Assembly: GCA_036489445.1 (NCBI GenBank)
Contig: DASXFV010000028.1
Coordinates: 1-57,879, forward strand
Direction of reading: 5' to 3'
Length of the DNA: 57,879 nucleotides
DNA from: DAIDKA01 sp036489445
GTDB taxonomy: Bacteria; Pseudomonadota; Gammaproteobacteria; Steroidobacterales; Steroidobacteraceae
Shown here: in pieces, positions 34,263 to 42,372 of the stretch
Layout of the letters: each line of letters begins with the position of its first letter
Numbering within the stretch: the first letter of the stretch is position 1
Translations under genes and position numbers: made by a program
The notes under the pieces: generated by a model
The model's input: only the letters and a program-made list of their open reading frames with translations
Databases searched by the model: none
Told to the model about the DNA's origin: nothing

Positions 34263-36376
34263 TGCCTGCCTGGGGCCGCGCCGGCTGCTTCGCGATGGCG
34301 ATCCTGACCAGTACGCTGCTGCGCGCGGCGCCCCCCGTACAGATTATCCCCGCACCGGCCTTCACCCCGCAGCAGCTCACCGCCCTGCCCACCGACGCCT
34401 GGATCACCAACGGTGGCAATCTCTTCAATCAACGCTATTCGCCCCTGACGCAGATCAACCGGGACACCATCAAGGATTTGCGCGCGCAATGGCGCACCCA
34501 TCTGAATGGCTCCGGTGATGGCCCGCTGTACTCGGGCCAGGGCCAGCCCCTGTTCTATCGCGGCGTACTGTACGTCGTCACGGGAGCGGATGATGTGTTT
34601 GCGCTGGATGTCAATACCGGCGCACACCTGTGGACCTATCAGGCCACGCTGGATCCTGCGCATGTGCGTGTCTGCTGCGGATGGGTCTCGCGCGGTCTGG
34701 GTCTGGGCGAGGGCAAGATCTTTCTCGGCCGCCTGGACGCCAAGCTCACCGCATTGGACCAGCAGACCGGCAAGGTGGTCTGGTCAATCCAGGGCGAGAA
34801 TCCGAATCTGGGATATTCCCTGGTGGGCGCACCCCTGTACTACGACGGAATGGTGATTGTCGGCTACGCCGGTGGCGACATGGGCATTCGCGGCAGGGTA
34901 AAGGCCTACGACGCGAAGGACGGCCACCTGCTGTGGACGTTCTACACCATCCCCGCCCCGGGTCAGTTCGGTTCCGACACCTGGCCCAAGGATAATGACT
35001 ACTACAAGTGGGGCGGCGCACCGGTGTGGCAGACCCCGGCCATTGATCCGAAGCTGGGACTGATCTATTTCTCCACCGGCAATGCCGGCCCGGATTATGG
35101 CGGCGGCAAGCGCGCCGGCGACAATCTGTTCACCTCCTCCATCGTGGCCCTGGATGTGAAGACCGGCCAGTACCGCTGGCACTTCCAGCAGGTGCATCAC
35201 GATATCTGGGACTATGACTCGCCCAACCCGGTGGTGCTGTTTGATGCACCCTACAACGGCACGTTACGGCACGGCATCGCCGAGATCTCCAAGACCGGCT
35301 GGGTGTACCTGCTGGATCGGGCCACCGGCAAACCCTTGCTGGGCATCGTCGAGAAGCCCGTACCGCAGGAGCCGCGTCAGAAGACCGCCGCCACCCAGCC
35401 TTACCCGGTGGGAGATCCGCTCTTCGCGCAATCTGTGGACATCGCGCCCGAAGGTTTCAAACTCATCAATGGCGGCAGGATCTTCACCCCCTACTGGGAC
35501 AAACCGGTCATCTACCGGCCGCAGATGGCCGTGAACTGGCCACCCAGTTCCTATGATCCGCAAACCAATTACTTTTTTGTCTGCGGCATCGACAACCTGG
35601 CGGTCTCTTCGCACGATACCCAGGGCTTCAAGGGCCCGGACTTCCAGGGCATGTGGATGCAGAACGGCAAGTTCGCCAATACCGGCGTGCCCGGTCGCGG
35701 CATCTTCGCCGCCTTTGACCTGAAGACCAACAAACTGGTGTGGGAACACTCCTGGCCGCAGGCCTGCTTCAGCGGCTCGCTCGCCACCCGGGGTGGTTTG
35801 GTGTTCACCGGTCGCAGCGACGGTCGCCTGACGGCGCTGGACAGCGCCACCGGGGACCTGGTGTGGCAGTTCCAGACGGATGCCGGTGTCAATGCGCCCA
35901 GCACCACGTTTGAATACCAGGGCACGCAGTACGTGGCCGTGATGTCCGCCGGCACCTTGTTTGGCGGAGGCAAGAAGGGCGACAGCATCTGGCTGTTCTC
36001 CTTGCACGGCAAGATGGAGTCCCTGCCCGCGAGTGCTCCGGTGGGCGGCCGCCCCGGCCGCCCCGGTGCCACGACCGGCGCCGCCGCGCAATTGGCCCCG
36101 GTGGTGTTCGCGCCCGGCCCCCCGAATCTGGCCAACGGCAAGATCCTGTATTCGCGCTTCTGCGAGGCCTGCCACGGGGAGGCGGGACTGGGCGGCCATG
36201 GTGGCGGCGCGCCCCTGGGAGAGGCCGCACGTGACATGAAGGTCGTCATCACGACGGCCACCAATGGCAAGAATCAGAACATGCCCGCCTTCAGGGGTGC
36301 ATTGAAGCCCGAAGAACTGCGGGATATCGCAGGATTCATCTCCCACGACCTGTTCAAGCAGCCGCTGCCGCACTGA
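34259..36376 (+). CDS. PQQ-dependent quinohemoprotein dehydrogenase with C-terminal cytochrome c
   Basis: A 705-residue periplasmic dehydrogenase of the type II alcohol dehydrogenase group. The signal peptide covers about residues 1-24. The eight-bladed propeller has tryptophan-docking repeats, for example NTGAHLWTYQATLD and KTGQYRWHFQQVHHDIWDYD. The vicinal disulfide is Cys 139-Cys 140 (RVCCGW), calcium/PQQ residues include the Asn of STGNAGPD and the Asp of WDYDSPNP. A Gly/Pro/Ala linker leads to the heme domain with FCEACHG (Cys 635, Cys 638, His 639) and a probable axial Met 675 (NQNMPAF). Electrons would pass from the substrate through PQQ to heme and on to the respiratory chain. It overlaps aceB (ATGA), so translation is coupled. 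Confidence 0.94.
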   Translation: MMPAWGRAGCFAMAILTSTLLRAAPPVQIIPAPAFTPQQLTALPTDAWITNGGNLFNQRYSPLTQINRDTIKDLRAQWRTHLNGSGDGPLYSGQGQPLFYRGVLYVVTGADDVFALDVNTGAHLWTYQATLDPAHVRVCCGWVSRGLGLGEGKIFLGRLDAKLTALDQQTGKVVWSIQGENPNLGYSLVGAPLYYDGMVIVGYAGGDMGIRGRVKAYDAKDGHLLWTFYTIPAPGQFGSDTWPKDNDYYKWGGAPVWQTPAIDPKLGLIYFSTGNAGPDYGGGKRAGDNLFTSSIVALDVKTGQYRWHFQQVHHDIWDYDSPNPVVLFDAPYNGTLRHGIAEISKTGWVYLLDRATGKPLLGIVEKPVPQEPRQKTAATQPYPVGDPLFAQSVDIAPEGFKLINGGRIFTPYWDKPVIYRPQMAVNWPPSSYDPQTNYFFVCGIDNLAVSSHDTQGFKGPDFQGMWMQNGKFANTGVPGRGIFAAFDLKTNKLVWEHSWPQACFSGSLATRGGLVFTGRSDGRLTALDSATGDLVWQFQTDAGVNAPSTTFEYQGTQYVAVMSAGTLFGGGKKGDSIWLFSLHGKMESLPASAPVGGRPGRPGATTGAAAQLAPVVFAPGPPNLANGKILYSRFCEACHGEAGLGGHGGGAPLGEAARDMKVVITTATNGKNQNMPAFRGALKPEELRDIAGFISHDLFKQPLPH

Positions 36377-36387
36377 CCCTGCCGGAG

Positions 36388-38169
36388 CTAGTGCGCCTGG
36401 TTCTGCACCGTGTCATCGGCGGCCGGCGCTGGGCCCTTGGCAGCCGCTGCCGGCGGCGGCGTTCCACCGGTGTGTGCGGGCGGCGCCCCCGCCGGGATGG
36501 CCCCCGCCGGGGCCCGTGGGGCCGCTGCGGCACCCGGCGCGCCCCGTGCACCTGCCCCCGGGGCGGCCCCCGGAGCGCCGCCTGGGCGCAGTGAAGTGCC
36601 ACCGGCGCCACCGGTGCCCTGGGTGGCCCGATTCAGGTTCCCGGCGAAGATCAGGGGCTTCTGCCCGGTGGCGACCACGATATAGTCGGTCAGCAGCTTC
36701 TCGGTGGACACATTGGGCACATGCTCGGGTTCCAGGAACGCCCGGGGCTGGCGGCCCGCCGCATAGTCGATGGGACGCAGCCCCAACCGATCGGTCGGCT
36801 GCAGCGGTGCGTTGTCGGCCACCAGCAGCTTGACGGTGTTGTCCCAACCATGCGAGGCGGCGGCATGCAGCGCAGTGAGTCCATCGCGTGCTGAACCGGT
36901 GATCTTGCCGCCGGCGGCCTGCAGCAGTTTGACGCCTTCAGCCGCCTCCTCATCCGTCTTGTAGCGGCCGCGGGTGGGATTGAAGCCCTGGCCCATGCCG
37001 GCCGCCGCCATCAGCGGTGTCACCCCTTCCGAGTTCGGCAGGTCGACCAGCGGGTGATATCTGAGCAGCAGTTTCACCGCCTCATTGTTGCCGGTCTTCG
37101 CGGCAAGCAGCAGCGGCGTGGTGCCCGTGGAGAGCACTTGGTCCCCCCCACGGTCATAGACCCCGTTGCGATAGGGCGGACGCAGCTTCAGCTGCGCGTT
37201 CACATTGGCACCCGCCTTGAGCATCATTTCCGCCACTTGCAGCGGCAGCGTCTTGTCCTCCGAGGGCAGGTCCGGCCGGCCGCCCACGGGCAGGGTGGCC
37301 ATGTCGATCGCGGCATACAGCGGCGTCTGGCCCCAGAAATCCCAGCGATTCACGTCCGCACCGGCCGCAATCAGATAGGCGGCGAAGTCAAAGTGCATGT
37401 TGATCAAGGAGAGCAGCAACGGGGTCTCGCCATCCGGGTCCGCCAGATTGATATCGGCGTGCCCCTTGAGCAGCGCCTTGGCGCACTCGATGCACCCGAC
37501 GCGTGCTGCGTAAATGAGGGGCGTGAAGCCGCCATGATTCTCGTTCTTGGGGCGACCCTCCGCGGTTACACGGCGCTGCCAGTCGCGAATGGCGCCATGC
37601 GCGTTCACATCAGCGTGGTGATCGATCAGCAGCTTGATCATCTCCGGATGCGACTCGGCCGCCGCCCACATCAGCGCTGTCTGGTCCCCCCACTGCTCGC
37701 GGGCATCGACCGTTGCGCCGGCATCCAGCAGCAATTTTCCGGATTGCACATTGCCCGAACGTGCCACCACCATCAGGGCGGTCTGGCCTTCTGGATTGGG
37801 GGAGTCGGGATTCACGCCCGCTTTGAGCAGATCCTTGATGATGCGCGGATCGGCCAGCACCGCGGCCACCTGCAGGGCCGAGGCGCCGTAGTCATTGACG
37901 ACGGACACATTGGCGCCGGCCTTGATGAGGCGCTCAACCAGGTCGGCATCGTCGTTGTAGCAGGCCCACATCAGTGCCGTGGTGCCGTCCACCTGGCGCG
38001 ATTTGCCATCCGCGCCCTTGGCCAGCAACGCCACCGCACCATCGTGATCCTTCGCCTGGACCAGGGCTGCGAGCGAGTCATCCGCCGCCTGCGCGGCGCC
38101 GCCGAGCGCAACACCCAGAATCAGCGCCGCGACCGTCGTCCACAGCCTTGTTCCCCCGCGCAGTTGCAT
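36388..38169 (-). CDS. Exported ankyrin-repeat protein, module copy B
   Basis: A 593-residue paralogue of the ankyrin protein at 22767. The signal peptide ends at about AAQAAD (residue 30). Repeats align with copy A throughout, including NRWDFWGQTPLYAA, GHADINLADPDGETPL and the Cys pair CIEC (residues 226 and 229). The main difference is the C-terminus: about 85 residues of Pro/Ala/Gly low-complexity sequence (GAPGAAPGAGARGAPG) that copy A lacks. The ATG at 38169 is preferred over a TTG two codons upstream. It starts 2 bp after the DUF1552 stop, the same spacing as in copy A. The convergent PQQ dehydrogenase ends 11 bp away. Confidence 0.9.
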   Translation of the reverse strand: MQLRGGTRLWTTVAALILGVALGGAAQAADDSLAALVQAKDHDGAVALLAKGADGKSRQVDGTTALMWACYNDDADLVERLIKAGANVSVVNDYGASALQVAAVLADPRIIKDLLKAGVNPDSPNPEGQTALMVVARSGNVQSGKLLLDAGATVDAREQWGDQTALMWAAAESHPEMIKLLIDHHADVNAHGAIRDWQRRVTAEGRPKNENHGGFTPLIYAARVGCIECAKALLKGHADINLADPDGETPLLLSLINMHFDFAAYLIAAGADVNRWDFWGQTPLYAAIDMATLPVGGRPDLPSEDKTLPLQVAEMMLKAGANVNAQLKLRPPYRNGVYDRGGDQVLSTGTTPLLLAAKTGNNEAVKLLLRYHPLVDLPNSEGVTPLMAAAGMGQGFNPTRGRYKTDEEAAEGVKLLQAAGGKITGSARDGLTALHAAASHGWDNTVKLLVADNAPLQPTDRLGLRPIDYAAGRQPRAFLEPEHVPNVSTEKLLTDYIVVATGQKPLIFAGNLNRATQGTGGAGGTSLRPGGAPGAAPGAGARGAPGAAAAPRAPAGAIPAGAPPAHTGGTPPPAAAAKGPAPAADDTVQNQAH

Positions 38170-38171
38170 CC

Positions 38172-39485
38172 TCAAATCTCCGCAAGCGTGCCGGTGCTGA
38201 CGCCATGTGAAGTCACGGGAACACCACCGCGGTTCAACAGCGTGAGCAGCAGATTGGCGTGCGGTGTGTCCTGCGGGTAGTGCAGATGCTGACCGCCCTT
38301 GATCTTGCCGTACCCATGGCCCATGACCACGTTGGGCAGCGGATCGTTGTTATGCATGTCGCTGTTGCTCATGTTGCTGCCGTACAGAATGATGGAGTGG
38401 TCCAGCATGTTGCCGTTGCCCTCCTGGGTCTCCGACAGCCGCTTCACGAAGCGCGAGAACGCCTGGGTGTGGAAATTCTGGATACGGGTCAGCTTCTCCA
38501 GCTTCACCGGGTCATTCTGGTGATGCGACAGGGGGTGGAAGGCCTCCGTGATCTTAAGGTTCGGGTAGGTGCGCATGCTCACCTCCTTCGCAATCATGAA
38601 GGTCGCGACACGCGTGGTGTTGGACTGCCAGCCCAGCGCGATCATATCGAACATGGTGTCGAGCATCTTGGCGAAATCATCGGGCACGCCATCCGGGGCA
38701 TTGGGCAGTTTCACACCCGTGCCTTCCTTGGCCATCATCTTCTGCACGCGCCGCTCCACCTCGCGCACCGAATCCAGGTAATCGCCCACCATGCGCTTGT
38801 CGGCCGGATCCAGACTGCGCTGCATGTCCTTGGCGGATTCCTGTACGTAATCCAGAACGCTGCCGGTTTCCTGCGTGATCTCGTGGCGCTGCTCGGCGGT
38901 ATCACCCAGACCGAACATGCGCGCGAAGACCTGCCGCGGGTTGTTGTCCATGGGCAGGGGCTGCTCGCCCGTGCGAAATGCCACGGTGCCCGAGTAGCTG
39001 CACCCGAAGGAGGGATCGCAGGCGCCGCCGCCGCCCTCACCCGCCAGTTCAATCGACGGCAGCGGGGTGTCCTGGCCGATGGCCTTGGCCGCCACCTGGT
39101 CCGCGGACGGACCCACATGCGGCTGCTGGCTGCTGGGCGGATGCACGCAGGTGAGCCAGGTGCCGGCGATGATCGCGTGCGGGGACGGGCTCTCACCCGC
39201 CTTGTTGCGCAGTCCACTGACAATCGTCATGTACTGGCGATACGGATCCAGCGGTTCAAGGATCGGTGTGATCTTGAAATCCGTGCCGGTGGTGGTCGGC
39301 GACCAATTGTTCATCACCGCGCCGTGCGGAAAATAAACGAATCCCATACGCGGCGGTGCGACAGCTGCCGTATCGGCCAACGCCGTGCCCGCCGGAATCA
39401 TGGCATCCAGCAGCGGCAGACCGATGGCGACGCCCGCGCCCTTGAGCATGGTGCGGCGGGACAGGTGTTTCTTGGTGATGAACAT
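38172..39485 (-). CDS. Tat-exported DUF1552 (HxxSHH) protein, module copy B
   Basis: A 437-residue paralogue of the protein at 24311. The twin-arginine leader is nearly the same (ITKKHLSRRTMLKGAG), as are LPLLDAMIPAGTALA and GFVYFPHGAVMNNW. The signature HPLSHHQN lies at about residue 317, and VREVERRVQKMM and YGSNMSNSDMHN are kept. The gene starts 20 bp after DUF1592 and ends 2 bp before the ankyrin gene. Function is unknown; sequence is clearly the same family and the duplication is old, since many surface positions differ. Confidence 0.92.
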   Translation of the reverse strand: MFITKKHLSRRTMLKGAGVAIGLPLLDAMIPAGTALADTAAVAPPRMGFVYFPHGAVMNNWSPTTTGTDFKITPILEPLDPYRQYMTIVSGLRNKAGESPSPHAIIAGTWLTCVHPPSSQQPHVGPSADQVAAKAIGQDTPLPSIELAGEGGGGACDPSFGCSYSGTVAFRTGEQPLPMDNNPRQVFARMFGLGDTAEQRHEITQETGSVLDYVQESAKDMQRSLDPADKRMVGDYLDSVREVERRVQKMMAKEGTGVKLPNAPDGVPDDFAKMLDTMFDMIALGWQSNTTRVATFMIAKEVSMRTYPNLKITEAFHPLSHHQNDPVKLEKLTRIQNFHTQAFSRFVKRLSETQEGNGNMLDHSIILYGSNMSNSDMHNNDPLPNVVMGHGYGKIKGGQHLHYPQDTPHANLLLTLLNRGGVPVTSHGVSTGTLAEI

Positions 39486-39505
39486 TGTGAAATCTCCTCG
39501 CTAAC

Positions 39506-42046
39506 CTACCGAATCAGGGCGGCTGTCTTGACCGAAGGGGCCGCCGTGGGCGACTGGGCACTGCGCATCTGGAATGGCGCGCTGGTCACGATGTCCATGA
39601 TCAGCTCTTTGAACTTGTAGTCCTGTTTTGCGTTCTCGCGCACGATGCCACGCACCGTCGGCATGTCCTGGTAGTCGATGCCGCGGCCCAGACCATAGGT
39701 CATCAGCTTGATGGTCATGGTCTGTACGAACTGGAATGGATTGGATGCCAGTGCCTTGCGCAGGTCATCCACGCCGGAAATCTTGGTGCCATCCGGCAGC
39801 ACACCGGAGGCGTCAATCATGGTGCCGGCCATCCGGTCCTTCACGCGCCACCGGCCGACAGCGTCGAAGTTCTCCAGGGCCAGCCCCAGCGGGTCCAGGA
39901 TGCCGTGGCAGGCAAAGCAGCTGGGTCGATCGCGATGCCGGGCCATCATTTCACGCACTGTCACGGCCTTCTCGCCGGTCTTGTTTTCCTTCAGCGAAGG
40001 TACCGCCGGCGGCGGCGCGGCGGGCGGCGTCCCGGTGATGCGCTCCAGGATCCACTGTCCGCGCAGCACGGGGGCGGTACGATTGGGATAGGAAGTCCCC
40101 ATCAGCATCGCGCCCTTGCCCAGCAGCCCCCAGCGGGCGGAGTCCGTGAGGGTAACGCGGCGGAACTGATCGCCCTTGACCGTGGTGATGCCGTAGAGCG
40201 TGGCCAGGCGCTGGTTCAGATAGGTGTAATTGGCGGTGAGCAGGTTCGTCACCGGCTGGTCTTCCCGGAACACACTGTCGACGAACAGCTTGAGTTCTTC
40301 GCGAAAATCATCGCGCGGGTCCATGACATACGGGAACAGATTGGCGTCGGGCTTGATCTCCTCCAGACGCTGCACATCAAACCACTGGAAGGCGAAGTTC
40401 GAAGCCAGCGTGGTGGCGCGCGGATCCTGCAGCATGCGGCTGACCTGTGCCTTGAGCACCTCGGGGTCATGCAGCTTGCCCTGGTTGGCGAGCGTCAACA
40501 ATTGCTGGTCGGGCGGTGCGCTCCAGAGGAAGAACGACAACCGCGAGGCCAGTTCGTCGTCCGTCAAAGCCGCTGCGGCCGGCGTGCTGGTCCCGGGCGT
40601 GCTGGTCGTTGCCGACACCTGGGTCAGAACGCCTGGTGTGGCGGTGGCGGCAACCTGCCGCTCGCTGCCGGACCTCTCGGCGCGGTAGAGGAAGTTCGGA
40701 CTGGCCAGCAGCGCCGTCAATGCGCGCCGAATGCCCTCTTCGAAATCCGCGGACTTGCGACCGGCGGCGTAGAACTGCATGAGGGGCGCCAGATCCGTAT
40801 CGGTCACGGGGCGGCGGAAGGCCCGCTCCGCCAGACGGCTCAGGATCTCGCGTGCGCAGGGCTGTTCGTCGGCGGGGGTCTTGGGCTGGCAGACGAATAC
40901 GCGCTCGCGGCTGGGCGTTTGGCTGACGCCGGTAATGTCGTAGGGACCCTTGATCTCAAAGCCGTTGACGCGCAGCACCCGGTCCTGCACGCCTCCTGGT
41001 ACCGGCGACTCCAGGCGGTCCTCGGAGGCCGCGTCACTGCGGTGAATGAAGGTCACTGCCACCGTATGGGGGCCGGCTGTGGCCTTGAACTTGATGTGCT
41101 TCAGGCGCGCGTTGATGGCCTCGACGGCCGGATCCTGCTTCTGATCGATGGACTTCAGATCCTCTTCACCGCCGACATTGGTCTCAAAGAACTTCTTGCC
41201 ATCGTAGGTGGCGATCAGATCGTTCTTGAATTCCATGTTCGTGACCCACAGGGCCACGGCCATGTTGCCGATGGACAACTCATAGTTGCCATCCGCCGGG
41301 AAGTTGTAGACCACCTGGGTACCCCCGCGGGTGCCCAGCGGCAGACCATCGACATGGAATTCCTGGTTACCGGAGAGGGCCGGATTAACCCCGAACTGAA
41401 CGCCAACGGCCTTGGCATTGCGGTCACCCAGGGCCTCGATGGCGACCTGCCGGGCGGCGGAAATGTAGGCGTCAACGAATGCCGGGGAAACCTGCAGCAC
41501 ATCGGCCACGTTGTTGAAACCGTCGCTCTCATCATCCTGCGGCAGCATCTGGTTGACGTTGATCCGCACCCGCAGCAGCTCCCAGATCGCATTGGCGTAT
41601 TCGGTCCGATTCATGCGATGCAGGGCGACGCGCGGGGCGTCGACCTCATGGCCCGCGGCCGCGGCCGCGTCCAGCGTGTCCTCCATGTAGGAGACAAACA
41701 GGTGGACCTGGTCATTCGGCGGCTGCGGATTGCCCGCCGGGGGCATCAGCCGTCCGCGCAGCTTGGCCACGGCATGCTCCCAGGTCTTGGCATCGCTGGG
41801 GATGTCCTGGGGCATCATGGTGTCGAAGGCGATTCCGCCCGCCCAGTCCTCGGCGTTATGGCACTTGCTGCAATATTGATGCAGGAAGGCCCAATGCTTG
41901 TCCGGAGGCGGCGCAGTCGCATCGCTCGTCGCCTGGGTGGTGGCCTGGGTGGTGGCGGCCAGCGAAACACCGGCACTACCGCCTAGCACTGTGATGCCAC
42001 AGATCCCGGCTGCCAGCAGTCCATGTCCAAACGTGGGGTGTCGCAT
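39506..42046 (-). CDS. DUF1592-family (planctomycete-type) di-heme cytochrome, module copy B
   Basis: An 846-residue paralogue of the protein at 25648, with the same domain order. The Sec leader ends near SLAA and is followed by a short repeat TTQATTQAT. The first heme site is HQYCSKCHNAEDW (Cys 59, Cys 62, His 63) and the second PSCFACHGILDPLGL (Cys 710, Cys 713, His 714). In between are LHRMNRTEYANAIWELL (DUF1587), LPLGTRGGTQVVYNFP, DDELASRLSFFLWSAPPDQQ (DUF1592) and WGLLGKGAMLMGTSYPNRTA (DUF1588). A Thr/Pro/Ala-rich insertion around residues 455-490 is longer than in copy A. It heads the minus-strand part of module B. Confidence 0.93.
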   Translation of the reverse strand: MRHPTFGHGLLAAGICGITVLGGSAGVSLAATTQATTQATSDATAPPPDKHWAFLHQYCSKCHNAEDWAGGIAFDTMMPQDIPSDAKTWEHAVAKLRGRLMPPAGNPQPPNDQVHLFVSYMEDTLDAAAAAGHEVDAPRVALHRMNRTEYANAIWELLRVRINVNQMLPQDDESDGFNNVADVLQVSPAFVDAYISAARQVAIEALGDRNAKAVGVQFGVNPALSGNQEFHVDGLPLGTRGGTQVVYNFPADGNYELSIGNMAVALWVTNMEFKNDLIATYDGKKFFETNVGGEEDLKSIDQKQDPAVEAINARLKHIKFKATAGPHTVAVTFIHRSDAASEDRLESPVPGGVQDRVLRVNGFEIKGPYDITGVSQTPSRERVFVCQPKTPADEQPCAREILSRLAERAFRRPVTDTDLAPLMQFYAAGRKSADFEEGIRRALTALLASPNFLYRAERSGSERQVAATATPGVLTQVSATTSTPGTSTPAAAALTDDELASRLSFFLWSAPPDQQLLTLANQGKLHDPEVLKAQVSRMLQDPRATTLASNFAFQWFDVQRLEEIKPDANLFPYVMDPRDDFREELKLFVDSVFREDQPVTNLLTANYTYLNQRLATLYGITTVKGDQFRRVTLTDSARWGLLGKGAMLMGTSYPNRTAPVLRGQWILERITGTPPAAPPPAVPSLKENKTGEKAVTVREMMARHRDRPSCFACHGILDPLGLALENFDAVGRWRVKDRMAGTMIDASGVLPDGTKISGVDDLRKALASNPFQFVQTMTIKLMTYGLGRGIDYQDMPTVRGIVRENAKQDYKFKELIMDIVTSAPFQMRSAQSPTAAPSVKTAALIR

Positions 42047-42372
42047 CGATCTCGCCTTCGCAAAGCCCTGATTACACTGTGAACCGGCAGCTCCGGCAGC
42101 TCCGGTATCCCAGCACCGCTATAATAACGCCTTCACCCCCGTGGGGGTTTAGGCAACTTCATGGACTGTGTCCACAATGTAATGCACTGCACTCGGCATG
42201 CCATGGATGGTTCCATAAACGCCATCTCCCGGGCCAGACCCCATTGCCAAGCCTGATTCGATCAGTCAACGTGCGCCCCCGAAGCGTGTCGCGGGCCCCG
42301 CCACAAGGCCGCTTCAGGTACATATATAAGGTCCGACGGGACTTGGAACAACCCCTTGATGGAAGGGACAAC
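42047..42372. other. Divergent intergenic region of module copy B
   Basis: A 326 bp gap between the divergent DUF1592 (minus) and MBL (plus) genes. It contains a TATAAT hexamer on the plus strand at 42120-42125, a palindrome ACCCCC-gt-GGGGGT at 42135-42148, and a TATATAAG-like element near 42334-42341 close to the MBL gene. A ribosome-binding site GGAAGGGA precedes the MBL ATG. No coding sequence is convincing here, although the MBL frame stays open upstream. Confidence 0.5.

Noticed and set aside
41928..41956. Short tandem repeat near the DUF1592 start as a possible variable-number repeat
   Set aside because: It is only about two units of a 12 bp motif encoding TTQA in a linker after the signal peptide, too short to suggest phase variation; the unit length keeps the frame.
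39905..41986. A 693-codon open frame on the plus strand opposite the DUF1592 gene
   Set aside because: It lies entirely antisense to a conserved protein. Its translation has no family motifs and is rich in Gly, Arg, His and Gln, the signature of a GC-rich shadow frame. The same holds for long frames opposite the gene at 24311 and the receptor.
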